This document shows, in pieces, positions 55,173 to 63,894 of a DNA stretch of 64,000 bases (its first letter is position 1; each line of letters starts with the position of its first letter). The stretch spans positions 60,423 through 124,422 of the forward strand of contig NZ_JBQKLI010000006.1 in NCBI RefSeq assembly GCF_052116305.1, written 5' to 3'. Made by a program: the position numbers and the translations under genes. Source of the stretch: JBQKLI01 sp012798975. Lineage in GTDB: Bacteria > Bacillota > Clostridia > Tissierellales > Peptoniphilaceae. The notes beneath the pieces were generated by a model that saw nothing but the letters and a program-made list of their open reading frames with translations, was not told the origin of the DNA and did no database searches.

Positions 55173-56321
55173 TCAATTATTTCTAAATTCTTCTAACATT
55201 TTATTGAGAACTAATGCATTTTCATATTCTTCAACAAATGCCCCCTCTTTGTACTGAGGAAAATCCGGAATATTTGGCATGTGTACATTTTTTAAATATT
55301 CTTTTCTTTTATACCAACTATTCCTAACAAATTCTTTAAATTCCATACGCTCTTCTTCCGATTCAAATAATAGTACTACTTCAAAGAATTCCTGTCTAGA
55401 GAACTCATCACTAAAGGATTCTTGATAAAAGAAAAACTGATTTAATTTGTAAAAAAAAGTTCCTTTCGTAAAATACCTATATGAAAAATCCCAACAAAAG
55501 CTATTGTTTTTGTCTAATGTAATTCCATCTATTTCTGGGCAAGGCGTGAAGTACCTACCTCCATCTAAAGAAACCCCTCCTAATTCTTTCAATAATGTCT
55601 GATGATATTTAAATTTTATATCATACCAATGTGGTCTTGAATCTGTTTGAGAAAAAAGATAATATTCATACCCATCTCTTTCATCTCTAGCACTCTTATA
55701 TTCAATAGTGAACTCTGGAAAATACTTGTAGTACTTTTGCATTTCACCATATGGACCATCATTCCAATTTTCATAATCCTCAAGATAAATCTCAAATCTT
55801 TCTAAAACTGTTTGAGTTAATCCAAATCGTTTTTTCCACAAATATTCAACTTTATCTAAATCTGCTGATCTATCTATAGGTGTGTTAGTATCTTGAATTC
55901 TCGTGTAAATATAATTCGCCCTAATTCCCTGAAAGTTATCTGTCAAATAATATGGTGTGTTATTGTCATTCAATATCACTATTACATCAATTGTTTTACC
56001 CAATATTTGATATCTTTTTACATATACCGTTGGTCTTAAACCACCCGCAAATTTTTTGTCTTTTAGAAAATCAACTATGTTTTGAGTGTTTTTTCTTCCA
56101 TCGTCTTGACTTACATCTCTAACATTATAATTATCCTCTTCGTTGACACCTATTATTATAAAAGCATCTCTACTATCTAAATTATTAGACATGCAAATAA
56201 TATCATGAAGTAAGTCTTGCTTTCCTTTTTTATCAGATTTATACCATTCTTTCTTAAAATCCCAGTGCCCACCTTCCTGCCTAAGATTTATCAATTCCAA
56301 TATTTCTTCTAGTTCAACCAT
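55173..56321 (-). CDS. Protein with AlbA_2 (Schlafen-like) domain
   Basis: 382 residues. The N-terminal domain (about 1-165) has the AlbA_2 layout: GGHWDFKKEWY, LHDIICMSNNLDSRDAFIII, then NTPYYLTDNF. The C-terminal half is Tyr/Phe-rich with no recognised motif. Such proteins bind nucleic acids, and some are defence effectors. GGAGGAGG precedes the ATG. Lies inside the mobile region. Confidence 0.7.
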   Translation of the reverse strand: MVELEEILELINLRQEGGHWDFKKEWYKSDKKGKQDLLHDIICMSNNLDSRDAFIIIGVNEEDNYNVRDVSQDDGRKNTQNIVDFLKDKKFAGGLRPTVYVKRYQILGKTIDVIVILNDNNTPYYLTDNFQGIRANYIYTRIQDTNTPIDRSADLDKVEYLWKKRFGLTQTVLERFEIYLEDYENWNDGPYGEMQKYYKYFPEFTIEYKSARDERDGYEYYLFSQTDSRPHWYDIKFKYHQTLLKELGGVSLDGGRYFTPCPEIDGITLDKNNSFCWDFSYRYFTKGTFFYKLNQFFFYQESFSDEFSRQEFFEVVLLFESEEERMEFKEFVRNSWYKRKEYLKNVHMPNIPDFPQYKEGAFVEEYENALVLNKMLEEFRNN

Positions 56322-56400
56322 ATACCTCCTCCACTAATATTTATTATTTATATTATACCATTACTAGACAAAGCAAAAACAGCCCTATATATAGAGCTGC

Positions 56401-57966
56401 CTATTTTTCTATTTCAACCTTAAGTCCAGATTTAAATACTACTTTTAAATTTTCTTCATAAATTACTATCTTATCTATAAGTTTCCTTACCAATTCTTCA
56501 TCATAGCTTTCTATTTCTAATTCCTGATTTTCTAAAAACTCTTCTAATTCCATTAGTCTGCTTTGTTCATTTTTCTCTTCTGCCACAGTTAGTAGTATCG
56601 TTTCCTTTTCATTCCTTAACTCTTCCACTCTGTCTGCAAGTTCTGTGTAGTCTTTCTTGGCATTAGCAACTTTTAAAAGTTCTTCTTGAACCGCCAGCAT
56701 TTCTTTGTCTATTACTTCTATTCTACTAATTCCATCACCTGTGATGGCTTTTTCAATATTCTCTTTTATTATTTCTTTTAATTCACTGCTCTCAGAAATA
56801 AGCTGATTGATTGCTCCTACGACTGCCTCTTGTAGCTCAGTCTCTTTTATGGTTCTTGCTTCACATGCTTCTAGTCCATGGGTTACTCTTGTGCAACACC
56901 TCCAAACGGTGTACTTTTTTCCTCTGTTATTCCAAGCAATTCTCCTGTAAATATCCCCGCATTTAGAGCAGTAGACAATACTTGAAAGGGCGTATTTGCT
57001 GGAATAAATTCTTCTCTTTCCTTTGCCACTTACCATATTAGCTCGTCTGTACATTTCTTCTCCGACTCGCATGAAGATTTCTTTTGGTATGATGGCTTCG
57101 TGGCTATTTTCTACATAATATTGAGGTGCAATCCCATCATTTTTTACTCTTTTCTTATTTAGAAAATCCACTGTATAAGTCTTTTGTAAGAGGGCATCTC
57201 CCATATATTTCTCATTGGTTAAGATTTGATTGAGGTTTGATACATGCCATTTCTTATTTCCCGCCCCATTTACTATCTTGTCTTTCTCTAATCCTACTTT
57301 TATATCTCGTAGGCTTGCTCCTTCCAAGTATTCTCTGTAGATCCTTTTTATAATTTTTGCTTCTTCAGGAACGATGACAAGTTTTCCCTCTTCGTCTTTT
57401 GTGTAGCCTAAGAACCTATTATGATTTACTTGGACTTGCCCTTGTTGAAATCTATATTGAAAGCCTAACCTCACATTTTGCGATAAGGACTGGCTTTCCT
57501 GTTGTGCAAGGGATGCCATAATAGTAAGGAGAACTTCTCCTTTGGCATCCATGGTGTTGATGTTTTCTTTTTCAAAGTAGACTGGGATGTTGTTTTCTTT
57601 AAGTTTTCGAATATATTTTAAGCAGTCTAGTGTATTTCTGGCAAACCTCGATATGGACTTTGTGATTATATAGTCGATATTTCCTTCCATGGCTTCTTCA
57701 ATCATTTTGTTAAAGCCGTCTCTTTTCTTGGTATAAGTTCCACTAACTCCTTCATCAGAAAATACTCCCGCAAATTCCCAATCTAAGTTTTTCTTAATAT
57801 AATTTGTGTAATGGTCTACTTGAGCGTCATAAGAAGTTGCCTGTTCATCGCTATCTGTTGATACCCTCGCATAGGCTGCCACTCTTAGTTTTTTCTTTCC
57901 TAATTCCTTGATGGAATTTCCTTTTTTCTTTTTAGCTGGTATGACTATGACCTTGCTATTCATCAT
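56401..57966 (-). CDS. Large serine recombinase
   Basis: 521 residues. The resolvase catalytic domain has AAYARVSTDSDEQ with the nucleophilic Ser (about 39), followed by the recombinase domain. A zinc ribbon CSKCG...CC...C (about 335-372), a coiled-coil and a basic tail follow. It integrates or excises elements without a high-energy cofactor. The ATG follows GAGGTGATAG and overlaps the gene before it. Complete and probably functional. Confidence 0.92.
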   Translation of the reverse strand: MMNSKVIVIPAKKKKGNSIKELGKKKLRVAAYARVSTDSDEQATSYDAQVDHYTNYIKKNLDWEFAGVFSDEGVSGTYTKKRDGFNKMIEEAMEGNIDYIITKSISRFARNTLDCLKYIRKLKENNIPVYFEKENINTMDAKGEVLLTIMASLAQQESQSLSQNVRLGFQYRFQQGQVQVNHNRFLGYTKDEEGKLVIVPEEAKIIKRIYREYLEGASLRDIKVGLEKDKIVNGAGNKKWHVSNLNQILTNEKYMGDALLQKTYTVDFLNKKRVKNDGIAPQYYVENSHEAIIPKEIFMRVGEEMYRRANMVSGKGKRRIYSSKYALSSIVYCSKCGDIYRRIAWNNRGKKYTVWRCCTRVTHGLEACEARTIKETELQEAVVGAINQLISESSELKEIIKENIEKAITGDGISRIEVIDKEMLAVQEELLKVANAKKDYTELADRVEELRNEKETILLTVAEEKNEQSRLMELEEFLENQELEIESYDEELVRKLIDKIVIYEENLKVVFKSGLKVEIEK

Positions 57967-58372
57967 CTATCACCTCGATTAACCTATACTTATAGCTCGC
58001 TCGTTCAAAGGAATCTAGAGGCAAACTCTCTTCCTCCTTATATCTAAACTTACAAGGAATTTTAATAATCTCTTCTTCCTTTTCCCAAACTCGTCCCATG
58101 GCCACTGCCCTTTCCTTTAACATTTGACCTGCCTTTTCAAAGCTTTCTTCATCTATTATCTTGGGGTAGATCTCATTTCCTAAATATTTTTTATTGGTAA
58201 GGATTCTTTTTACACTTGAGCTGTTTTTCTTTAGTCCAGCAAGGTCTGCTGACTTTATAAGGGCGTTGCCAGCAAGATAGTTTTTAAAGATTTTTCTTAT
58301 ATTCTCAGCTTCTTTTTCCTGAACTTCTAATCTTCCATCTCTTATGGTATTGCCATAACATAGTCTAGACAT
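57956..58372 (-). CDS. Recombinase-domain accessory protein
   Basis: 138 residues. Residues 20-100 match the Recombinase domain (EAENIRKIFKNYLAG, ILTNKKYLGNEIYP) without a catalytic resolvase domain. It overlaps the recombinase start by 11 bases. Such pairs occur in clostridial mobile elements, and the small partner may guide the recombinase. Alternatively it is a decayed second recombinase. Confidence 0.72.
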   Translation of the reverse strand: MSRLCYGNTIRDGRLEVQEKEAENIRKIFKNYLAGNALIKSADLAGLKKNSSSVKRILTNKKYLGNEIYPKIIDEESFEKAGQMLKERAVAMGRVWEKEEEIIKIPCKFRYKEEESLPLDSFERASYKYRLIEVIDDE

Positions 58373-58421
58373 CTTCTTTCACTTCCTTTTTTTCCGATAC
58401 TTTGATGTGGCGATGGATAAG

Positions 58422-58470
58422 ACTTCCTAAAAAAATCGGATAGCTTTTTATCCGATTTCTTTTGGGAAGT
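58422..58470 (-). terminator. Long hairpin terminator before the recombinase pair
   Basis: AAATCGGATA / TATCCGATTT stem with a seven-base loop, outer ACTTCC / GGGAAGT pairing and T-run on the minus strand. Confidence 0.75.
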
Positions 58471-58489
58471 ACACAAGGGGTAGGAAATT

Positions 58490-58610
58490 TATTTCCGTAG
58501 GGGAGTGTAGCTCCCCTGTATCAGCGAACGCTGATATGCTCTCTGCAAGAGCCTTCGGAGAACGCACACACCCTTTAGGGTGTATAAGTGCGCCCTTGTA
58601 AACAAGGGAC
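58490..58610. repeat. Cluster of short inverted repeats
   Basis: In about 120 bases: GGGGAGTGTAGCTCCCC, ATCAGCGAACGCTGAT, ACACCCTTTAGGGTGT and CCCTTGTAAACAAGGG. They flank the oriT-like core and look like transfer-origin or RNA structure. Confidence 0.65.
58568..58598 (+). other. Candidate MOB_Q (IncQ-like) oriT nick region
   Basis: A perfect 6-bp inverted repeat ACACCC-TTTA-GGGTGT lies directly before TAAGTGCGCCCTT (58585-58597), the nick-region core of R1162/RSF1010-type and related Gram-positive mobilizable elements. No relaxase gene is visible next to it. Confidence 0.65.
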
Positions 58611-58930
58611 TATTCCTCTATGTCCGTTACTTCCTCCTGTGTTTCTATATTTTTGTTTTCGTTTTCTTCTCGCTTAGCTATGATTTTCTTGATTTTTTGT
58701 CGAATTTCTTCTTTGTGATTTAGAGAACTGATGAGCTGATAAAATTCATCTTTGGTTAATTCTTTGCTCTCGGTAAAGATACTTTCAAATACACCGCCTT
58801 TTTTATAAAGCCGTCTATCTCTCTTTTTTCGTGCTTTCTCTTTCTGCTGACTGATGAGTTTTTTTCTTTTGTTTTGTAACTGCTTGATTTCTTCTTCTGC
58901 CATTAAAATTTTTTCTTCTATGTTTTTCAT
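58610..58930 (-). CDS. DUF3847 family protein
   Basis: 106 residues, charged coiled-coil: EKILMAEEEIKQLQNKRKK, then RKKRDRRLYKKGGVFESIF, the DUF3847 pattern. In Tn1549-like and mobilizable elements the gene sits beside the mobilization genes and may be a relaxase accessory. AAAGGACAAGAAAA precedes the ATG. The same 5' part is duplicated at 61.84-61.98 kb. Confidence 0.85.
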   Translation of the reverse strand: MKNIEEKILMAEEEIKQLQNKRKKLISQQKEKARKKRDRRLYKKGGVFESIFTESKELTKDEFYQLISSLNHKEEIRQKIKKIIAKREENENKNIETQEEVTDIEE

Positions 58931-58994
58931 TTTTCTTGTCCTTTCTTTCTAATTTTAAGCAATAAAAAAACAGTAAACCGATTTGATTTGCTGT
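58854..58994. repeat. 140-bp direct repeat, copy 1 (DUF3847 5' end)
   Basis: Nearly identical to 61843-61984; covers the DUF3847 start and its leader. Confidence 0.9.
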
Positions 58995-59048
58995 TCCTGT
59001 GTTAGATTTTATGAAATTCTTAGTTATGTGAGCTGAAATTTTATCATT

Positions 59049-59417
59049 CTAACTGTTACTTAATCTATTTAAAGCTTCAATTTCACTTTCAACAAAAAAT
59101 ATATCATTCCCTTGATTACATTCATAAATAAAGGCATTTAGGGCATTACTCTCATGATTCGAAAAATCGCCTATAATTGCTAATTTCATTTTATAGTTTA
59201 TTAGTTTTTGCAAAATATTTCCTGCGATTTTATTGCTGAGATGAAAGAACTCTTCTGTAAGATTATCTTTACTAATGATAAATTTATTTTCTCCTGTTTC
59301 ATAAGCGATTGTCATAAACAAATCTAAAAATGACTGTTCATCTGATATTACAATCGACTCATCTTCAATTCGTACAACTTTGGTTTTATCTTTTGATTCC
59401 AATACTTTATGTTTCAC
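59049..59417 (-). CDS. DUF4180 family protein
   Basis: 122 residues: ISDEQSFLDLFMTIAYETG, AGNILQKLINYKMKLAIIGD and GNDIFFVESEIEALNRL are the DUF4180 pattern. Function unknown. The GTG start overlaps the stop of the previous gene by 4 bases (GTGA), so the two are coupled. Confidence 0.8.
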   Translation of the reverse strand: MKHKVLESKDKTKVVRIEDESIVISDEQSFLDLFMTIAYETGENKFIISKDNLTEEFFHLSNKIAGNILQKLINYKMKLAIIGDFSNHESNALNAFIYECNQGNDIFFVESEIEALNRLSNS

Positions 59418-60163
59418 TTAATTCTCTCGAAATTATTTTTTGCTATTCTAAATCCCAAATCATCGATTCTAAAATCCGGAAAGCTCTTTCTCCTTGAAGT
59501 GGCTCCACAAGCTCTCTTTTCGCTTGCAAAGCTCCCACCTCTAAAAATGCGATAGTTTCCATATCGTTCTTCATCATAGAAATCAAAACACCATTCCCAA
59601 ACATTTCCAATCATATCAAAAAGCCCAAAACTATTTTCTTTTTTTGTCTTTACTTCATGCAATCTTCCATCAGAATTGTCTTCAAACCAAGCGATATCCT
59701 CAATATTATTGTATCGATATCCTTCACTATTTCCTCTACAAGCATATTGCCATTCTGCATCTTTTGGTAATCTAATCCCATTTTTTGAATCATCTACTGC
59801 AATTTCTTCTGAAACAGAATTGAATGTATAGCACTTTTCTAATGAAAGTTTTTCGGAAAGCAAGTTACAAAATTGAATTGCATCCATCCAACTGATATTT
59901 ACAACCGGAAAATGTTTTGTTTGAATATCATAGTCAATATCCATAACATAATGATACAATTCATTTGTGACAGGTGTTTTTAACAATAAAAATGATTGAA
60001 TCATCACTAATTCTTCTTTCACAATTTTTTCCTTTTTTGTTCCGGGAATAGACATTTTGTAATCTGAACTCATCCACTTGATTGGATCAACAAAATCTCT
60101 AATGAGCTCCTGACCTTCCGGAACGAAAACCATATTTTCTTTTAAATATCTCATCAAGTCCAT
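59414..60163 (-). CDS. SUMF1/EgtB/PvdO-type (formylglycine-generating enzyme-like) protein
   Basis: 249 residues. The fold markers are IPGTKKEKIVKEELVMIQSF, VTNELYHYVM, NISWMDAIQFCNLLSEKL, RLPKDAEWQYACRG, GNVWEWCFDFYDEE, IFRGGSF and DLGFRIAK. The Cys pair used by formylglycine-generating enzyme in the RGGSxxC...C stretch is not complete: RGGSFASEKRACG has one. It is therefore more likely a non-canonical SUMF1 protein. First gene of a pair with DUF4180. Confidence 0.82.
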   Translation of the reverse strand: MDLMRYLKENMVFVPEGQELIRDFVDPIKWMSSDYKMSIPGTKKEKIVKEELVMIQSFLLLKTPVTNELYHYVMDIDYDIQTKHFPVVNISWMDAIQFCNLLSEKLSLEKCYTFNSVSEEIAVDDSKNGIRLPKDAEWQYACRGNSEGYRYNNIEDIAWFEDNSDGRLHEVKTKKENSFGLFDMIGNVWEWCFDFYDEERYGNYRIFRGGSFASEKRACGATSRRKSFPDFRIDDLGFRIAKNNFERIK

Positions 60164-60317
60164 TTTTCACACCTGTAAATTTAATTTTATTTATCTATTT
60201 TGATTAATATTATACCATTTTCAATGGCTTTTTCCCACTGTCAGATTTCCTACTTACCCTCAAGCATTCATCAGAACATTCGGAAAAGTTGGATACAAAA
60301 ATTATCTTTTTCTTTTA

Positions 60318-60500
60318 TTATTTCTGTTCTGATTGCACTACCTTTAACAGTTTATCTTGAAATGTTTCTTTGCTGTTTTTATCAAAATATATTTCTGTAA
60401 CAAAGGTCTTTCCATTTATCTTCTTTGTAAGAATGCCATCAGGCTTTTGATGTTGTTCTTTCTGTATTTCTTTAATATCTGTTTTCTCGTTTTCTGCCAT
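60318..60500 (-). CDS. TnpW family transposon-encoded protein
   Basis: 60 residues from the ATG at 60500. Matches the TnpW pattern ILTKKINGKTFVTEIYFDKN. It is found next to TnpX-type recombinases of the Tn4451 group. Confidence 0.72.
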   Translation of the reverse strand: MAENEKTDIKEIQKEQHQKPDGILTKKINGKTFVTEIYFDKNSKETFQDKLLKVVQSEQK

Positions 60501-60578
60501 ATAGTTCCTCCTTTCGACTTGCACAAAAAAAGATTTCCTGTGATTATGAAACCTCTTTTGTTTGTTTGATATTTAGTT

Positions 60579-61842
60579 TTAAGTTACTCTTTGTAGTTTC
60601 TTTTTTGCTCTGTATTCTCTTGCTTTTAATTTCTCATACTCTCGGCACTTTTCAAGATTTTTCTCTCTGTATGCTTTTGAATACTCTCTATGATAGGCTC
60701 GTGATTTTTCTTTCTTTGCTTCTTCTATTTCTTCCCTCACCTGTATCATTTCTTGTTCTGTCGGATCTATCTCTTTTGTGAGTTCATTTTCAAATCTGCC
60801 GATATAGTTAAAATAAACTTCAATACGCTGAACGGCATATTTTGCTCTTTTGACATCTCGCTCATGCACAACAATTTTATTGATACATTCATTGATGGCG
60901 ATAGGGGTAAGTTCTTCAAAGTCTGAATAGCTTTCTGCAAGTTTGATAAAGTTCTTTGCTCTTTGGTTTGCATTTTCAAATTCGGATAAGCGTTCCTCTA
61001 TTTTCTCTTTTTCCGCTTTTAAGCTGTAATATTCTTCTGCATATTTTCTTGATAATAATTCATAGCGATTTGTTTCAATATTTCCCAGTGCATTATCTTC
61101 ATAGAGTTTATTCACCACTCTTTCTATCTGTTCCATTCTGTCTGTAATTTGTGGAATACGCTTTATCTGTTTCTTGATTTCTTCGGTCTGTTCTCTTGCA
61201 AGACTGCTTTTTATCAAGGCTTCAAACTCTTCTTTACTTTCTAATAAAAATTTAGCTATCTTTCGCAAAACCTCTGTGATATTTTCCATAACATCATCAA
61301 CATCAATACGATGTGGAGAATGGCATTTCGGGTGTTTAGCTTTGCCTTTGGCGTAATCACTGCAATAGGTTACATGCTGTACTTTTCCGTTTTTGTGTAT
61401 GGTGCGTATGTGCATTTTTGTACCGCAATCTTTGCAATACATCAGTCCCGATAATGCGTGAATTTCTCCGTCTCCGTTCGGTCTTTTTACAGGTGCGTTT
61501 TTTAATATCCGCTGTACATTTTCATAGGTGCTTCTATCTATGATTGGCTCGTGAACATTGGGGGTGATTTGCCACTTATCTTTATCGACATAGTAGTTTC
61601 GCTTATCTCGGTAATGTTTTTCGGTCTTGAAGTTGACTGCATCGCCACAGTACTCTTGTCTTTTCAGTATGCGTGTTAAGGTTGCTTTGTTCCAGTTATA
61701 TCCGTTTTCTTCATTGAGAGGTTTGCTTTTGGCTGTTCCTCTGTCTTGTTATTTCATATAAAAGGTTGGGGTTAGTATTTCTTTTTCTTTCAGACAAACG
61801 GCTATCTGATTTCTGTTTTTCCCCTCCATAAATAGCCTGAAA
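60579..61842 (-). pseudogene. TnpX-type serine recombinase, N-terminally truncated with a TAA
   Basis: The frame 61842-60579 contains FRLFMEGKNRNQIAVCLKEK, a stop TAA at 61751-61749, then GYNWNKATLTRILKRQEYCG, a zinc ribbon (YCKDCGTKMH...C) and a DUF4368-like coiled-coil tail. The catalytic domain and its serine are gone. Only residues after MYCKDCG remain open as a 287-residue frame. Confidence 0.88.
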
Positions 61843-61919
61843 ATGAGTTTTTTTCTTTTGTTTTGTAACTGCTTGGTTTCTTCTTCTGCCATTAAAATTT
61901 TTTCTTCTATGTTTTTCAT
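61749..61919 (-). CDS. Chimeric ORF: DUF3847 start fused in frame to TnpX
   Basis: 56 residues. The first 25 or so (MKNIEEKILMAEEETKQLQN and KRKKL) are DUF3847; the rest (FRLFMEGKNRNQIAVCLKEK, EILTPTFYMK) is TnpX, ending at the TAA. The join is the border of the direct repeat. It is a recombination scar, unlikely to be functional. Confidence 0.75.
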   Translation of the reverse strand: MKNIEEKILMAEEETKQLQNKRKKLIFRLFMEGKNRNQIAVCLKEKEILTPTFYMK

Positions 61920-61984
61920 TTTCCTTGTCCTTTCTTTCTAATTTTGAGCAATAAAAAAACAGTAAACAGATTTGATTTACTGCT
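61843..61984. repeat. 140-bp direct repeat, copy 2
   Basis: Second copy of 58854-58994, about 95 percent identical by eye. The 2.85-kb segment between the copies carries DUF4180, the SUMF1-like gene, TnpW and the TnpX remnant. Confidence 0.9.
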
Positions 61985-62041
61985 TCGTGAATTGCTATCT
62001 TGTATCTTTTATTTGGTTATTTGAGTTTAATAAACTGGGAT

Positions 62042-62503
62042 TCATAAATTACTATCTAACCATGTTTTTAGTTCATCAAAACTGTAATCTCCTTTTAACG
62101 CTAATCCATCTTTAATAATTGAATTCTTACATTCCTTTTTGTAATCTTCAATCATTCTCCCAAAACCACCTCCGCCATGCGTGCAAAACGGAATAATTGT
62201 CTTTCCACTTAAATCAACCGTTCTTAAAAACGATAGCACGGGTGGGGCAAAAGTTTTAAGCCAATTAGGAGAACCAATAAAAACCACCTCTGCATTTTCA
62301 ATAGTTTCCGCCCCTTGAATAAGAGGTGGGCAATATCCTTTTTCAATTTCTTCTCTCACTTCTTTTACAGCTGTATTATATGAGAATGAATAAGGCTTTT
62401 GTGGCTTCAGCTCTCTCAAATCTCCATCAGTAATCAACGCAATATCTTCTGCTAATCTTCTTGTTATTCCTGAATATGAATAATATACAACTAAAGGACT
62501 CAT
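62042..62503 (-). CDS. Flavodoxin
   Basis: 153 residues from the ATG at 62503. FMN phosphate loop is VVYYSYSGITRRLAE, with FIGSPNWLKTFAPPVLSFL and PFCTHGGGGFGR. One-electron carrier in the cytoplasm. AAGGAGATGATTATA precedes the ATG. Confidence 0.9.
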   Translation of the reverse strand: MSPLVVYYSYSGITRRLAEDIALITDGDLRELKPQKPYSFSYNTAVKEVREEIEKGYCPPLIQGAETIENAEVVFIGSPNWLKTFAPPVLSFLRTVDLSGKTIIPFCTHGGGGFGRMIEDYKKECKNSIIKDGLALKGDYSFDELKTWLDSNL

Positions 62504-62672
62504 TATAATCATCTCCTTAATTCAACTTAATTGCTATTATATCATTTTTATTATATGATGAGTATCCTAAAATTATCCATCCTGTTCACTCCACCTAAAA
62601 TATCCATAGTGTCTACACACCCTGCAATAATCTACACTTGAACTGTTCCCAAAAGGTGTTTTCCAAATAGAA

Positions 62673-62733
<61 letters not shown>

Positions 62734-62752
62734 CATCATCTTATTTTCTTGA

Positions 62753-62938
62753 CATCAATACTACACTCTCAAGCCTTATACTAAAAAAGAAGTTATAGCT
62801 CAGCAAAAAAGAGAAGAAAAAGAAAAATTAATTTTATCGATTAAAGAATATTATCATAAGAATAGAAATATATCTGAAACTGCGAGGAAGTTTAAGCTAT
62901 CAAGGAATACAGTTAGGAAATTCATTAAACTCGATTAA
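62753..62938 (+). pseudogene. Transposase fragment with HTH
   Basis: The frame HQYYTLKPYTKKEVIAQQ and a C-terminal HTH (NISETARKFKLSRNTVRKFI) run to the TAA at 62936-62938. It has no start and no catalytic motif, and is a fragment of an unassigned transposase. Confidence 0.6.
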
Positions 62939-62964
62939 GTAAGGGCAAGTATAAGATAAGATTA

Positions 62965-63078
62965 GGGTCTGTAAATAATTTTGTGCGAAAAGCTGCATCC
63001 TAAAAAGATTATAGGCTGAAGCTTAAAATATCACGCAATCTATAAAGAGTCTCGTCTCAAGAAATTATTTACAGCCCC
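62965..63078. mobile_element. MITE-like 114-bp element with terminal inverted repeats
   Basis: Left end GGGTCTGTAAATAATTTTGT and the inverted right end GGGGCTGTAAATAATTTCTT match at about 19 of 22 bases. The inside has no gene. The end sequence resembles an IS256-like terminus, so it is probably a deletion derivative. Confidence 0.75.
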
Positions 63079-63123
63079 CAGGCCCTTTCTCTCTGTTATT
63101 CCTGTAAAATTTTTCTATATATA

Positions 63124-63893
63124 TTACTCCTTATATTTTTTTAAATTTACAAAAAATTCTTGATTGTCCCTTTTTTTAATTAACTTATCTGTATTTTCAG
63201 TCAGTATTTTCCAAGTATGATTGGCTATATTATCTTGTAAATTCTCAGTTCCAATTTCCATACCTTGACTTTTTATCTGTAAACTATTAGCAAAAATATA
63301 CTTATCTGATTTATTGATTAATATTTTTTTCAAATACTCTTCTTGCTTTTTAGATAACTCCAACTCTACTATATCAGCTAAAAGCAATTCATCAGGTTTA
63401 AATGATGTCTAATAATTTCAGTCATATGTCGACCTATATATCTATATTTTATCTCTTCAAAAATGTTTTTATCTAATATGTCAGTTCTAATTAATTCTTC
63501 TTTAAACTCTCTCGATAAATCTGTTATATTCTCTCTTGACTTAGTCTCATTAAATCTCTTAATAAAATCTCTTAAATATTTATTTTTTATATTTAACCTA
63601 TAATCATTTCTCGTTGTTTCATTTACAGGTATACAATCATCATCTTCTGCTGCGAATTCATCATCTAAATATTTTCTCTCCTCGTCCTCAAATTTATACG
63701 CTCCACCAACAGGTTGAAATTTTCCTGTTCTGGAATTAGGTACTAACAAGTATTTTCCATCTACCTTAATTCTAAACAAGTAAGCAAAAGATATTCTTAC
63801 CTTAGTATCCTTTTTAAGCAGTCCACTTCTTTGCAATTGCCTCTGGGAGGCCTTCCACTCCTCATTGTCTTGCAAATTTTGTATTGAAATGGA
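63124..63893 (-). pseudogene. SMODS-associated NUDIX (CBASS-type) protein, frameshifted and N-terminally cut
   Basis: VRISFAYLFRIKVDGKYLLV, NSRTGKFQPVGGAYKF, SREFKEELI and EIKYRYIGRHM are the SMODS-associated NUDIX pattern. At 63391-63406 the frame changes from NLMNCF to ELLLADIVELELSKK, which needs one extra base in the TTTAAACC run. An IS3 start lies only about 80 bases upstream and probably removed the N-terminus. Confidence 0.75.
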
Positions 63894-63894
63894 T

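Noticed and set aside
58490..58610. CRISPR array
   Set aside because: The repeats are different short palindromes without regular spacing or a common repeat; they fit a transfer-origin region better. No CRISPR array was seen in the window.
60579..61442. A normal 287-residue recombinase gene
   Set aside because: Its start MYCKDCG is the internal zinc ribbon, and upstream in frame is the rest of TnpX with a stop; no catalytic serine remains.
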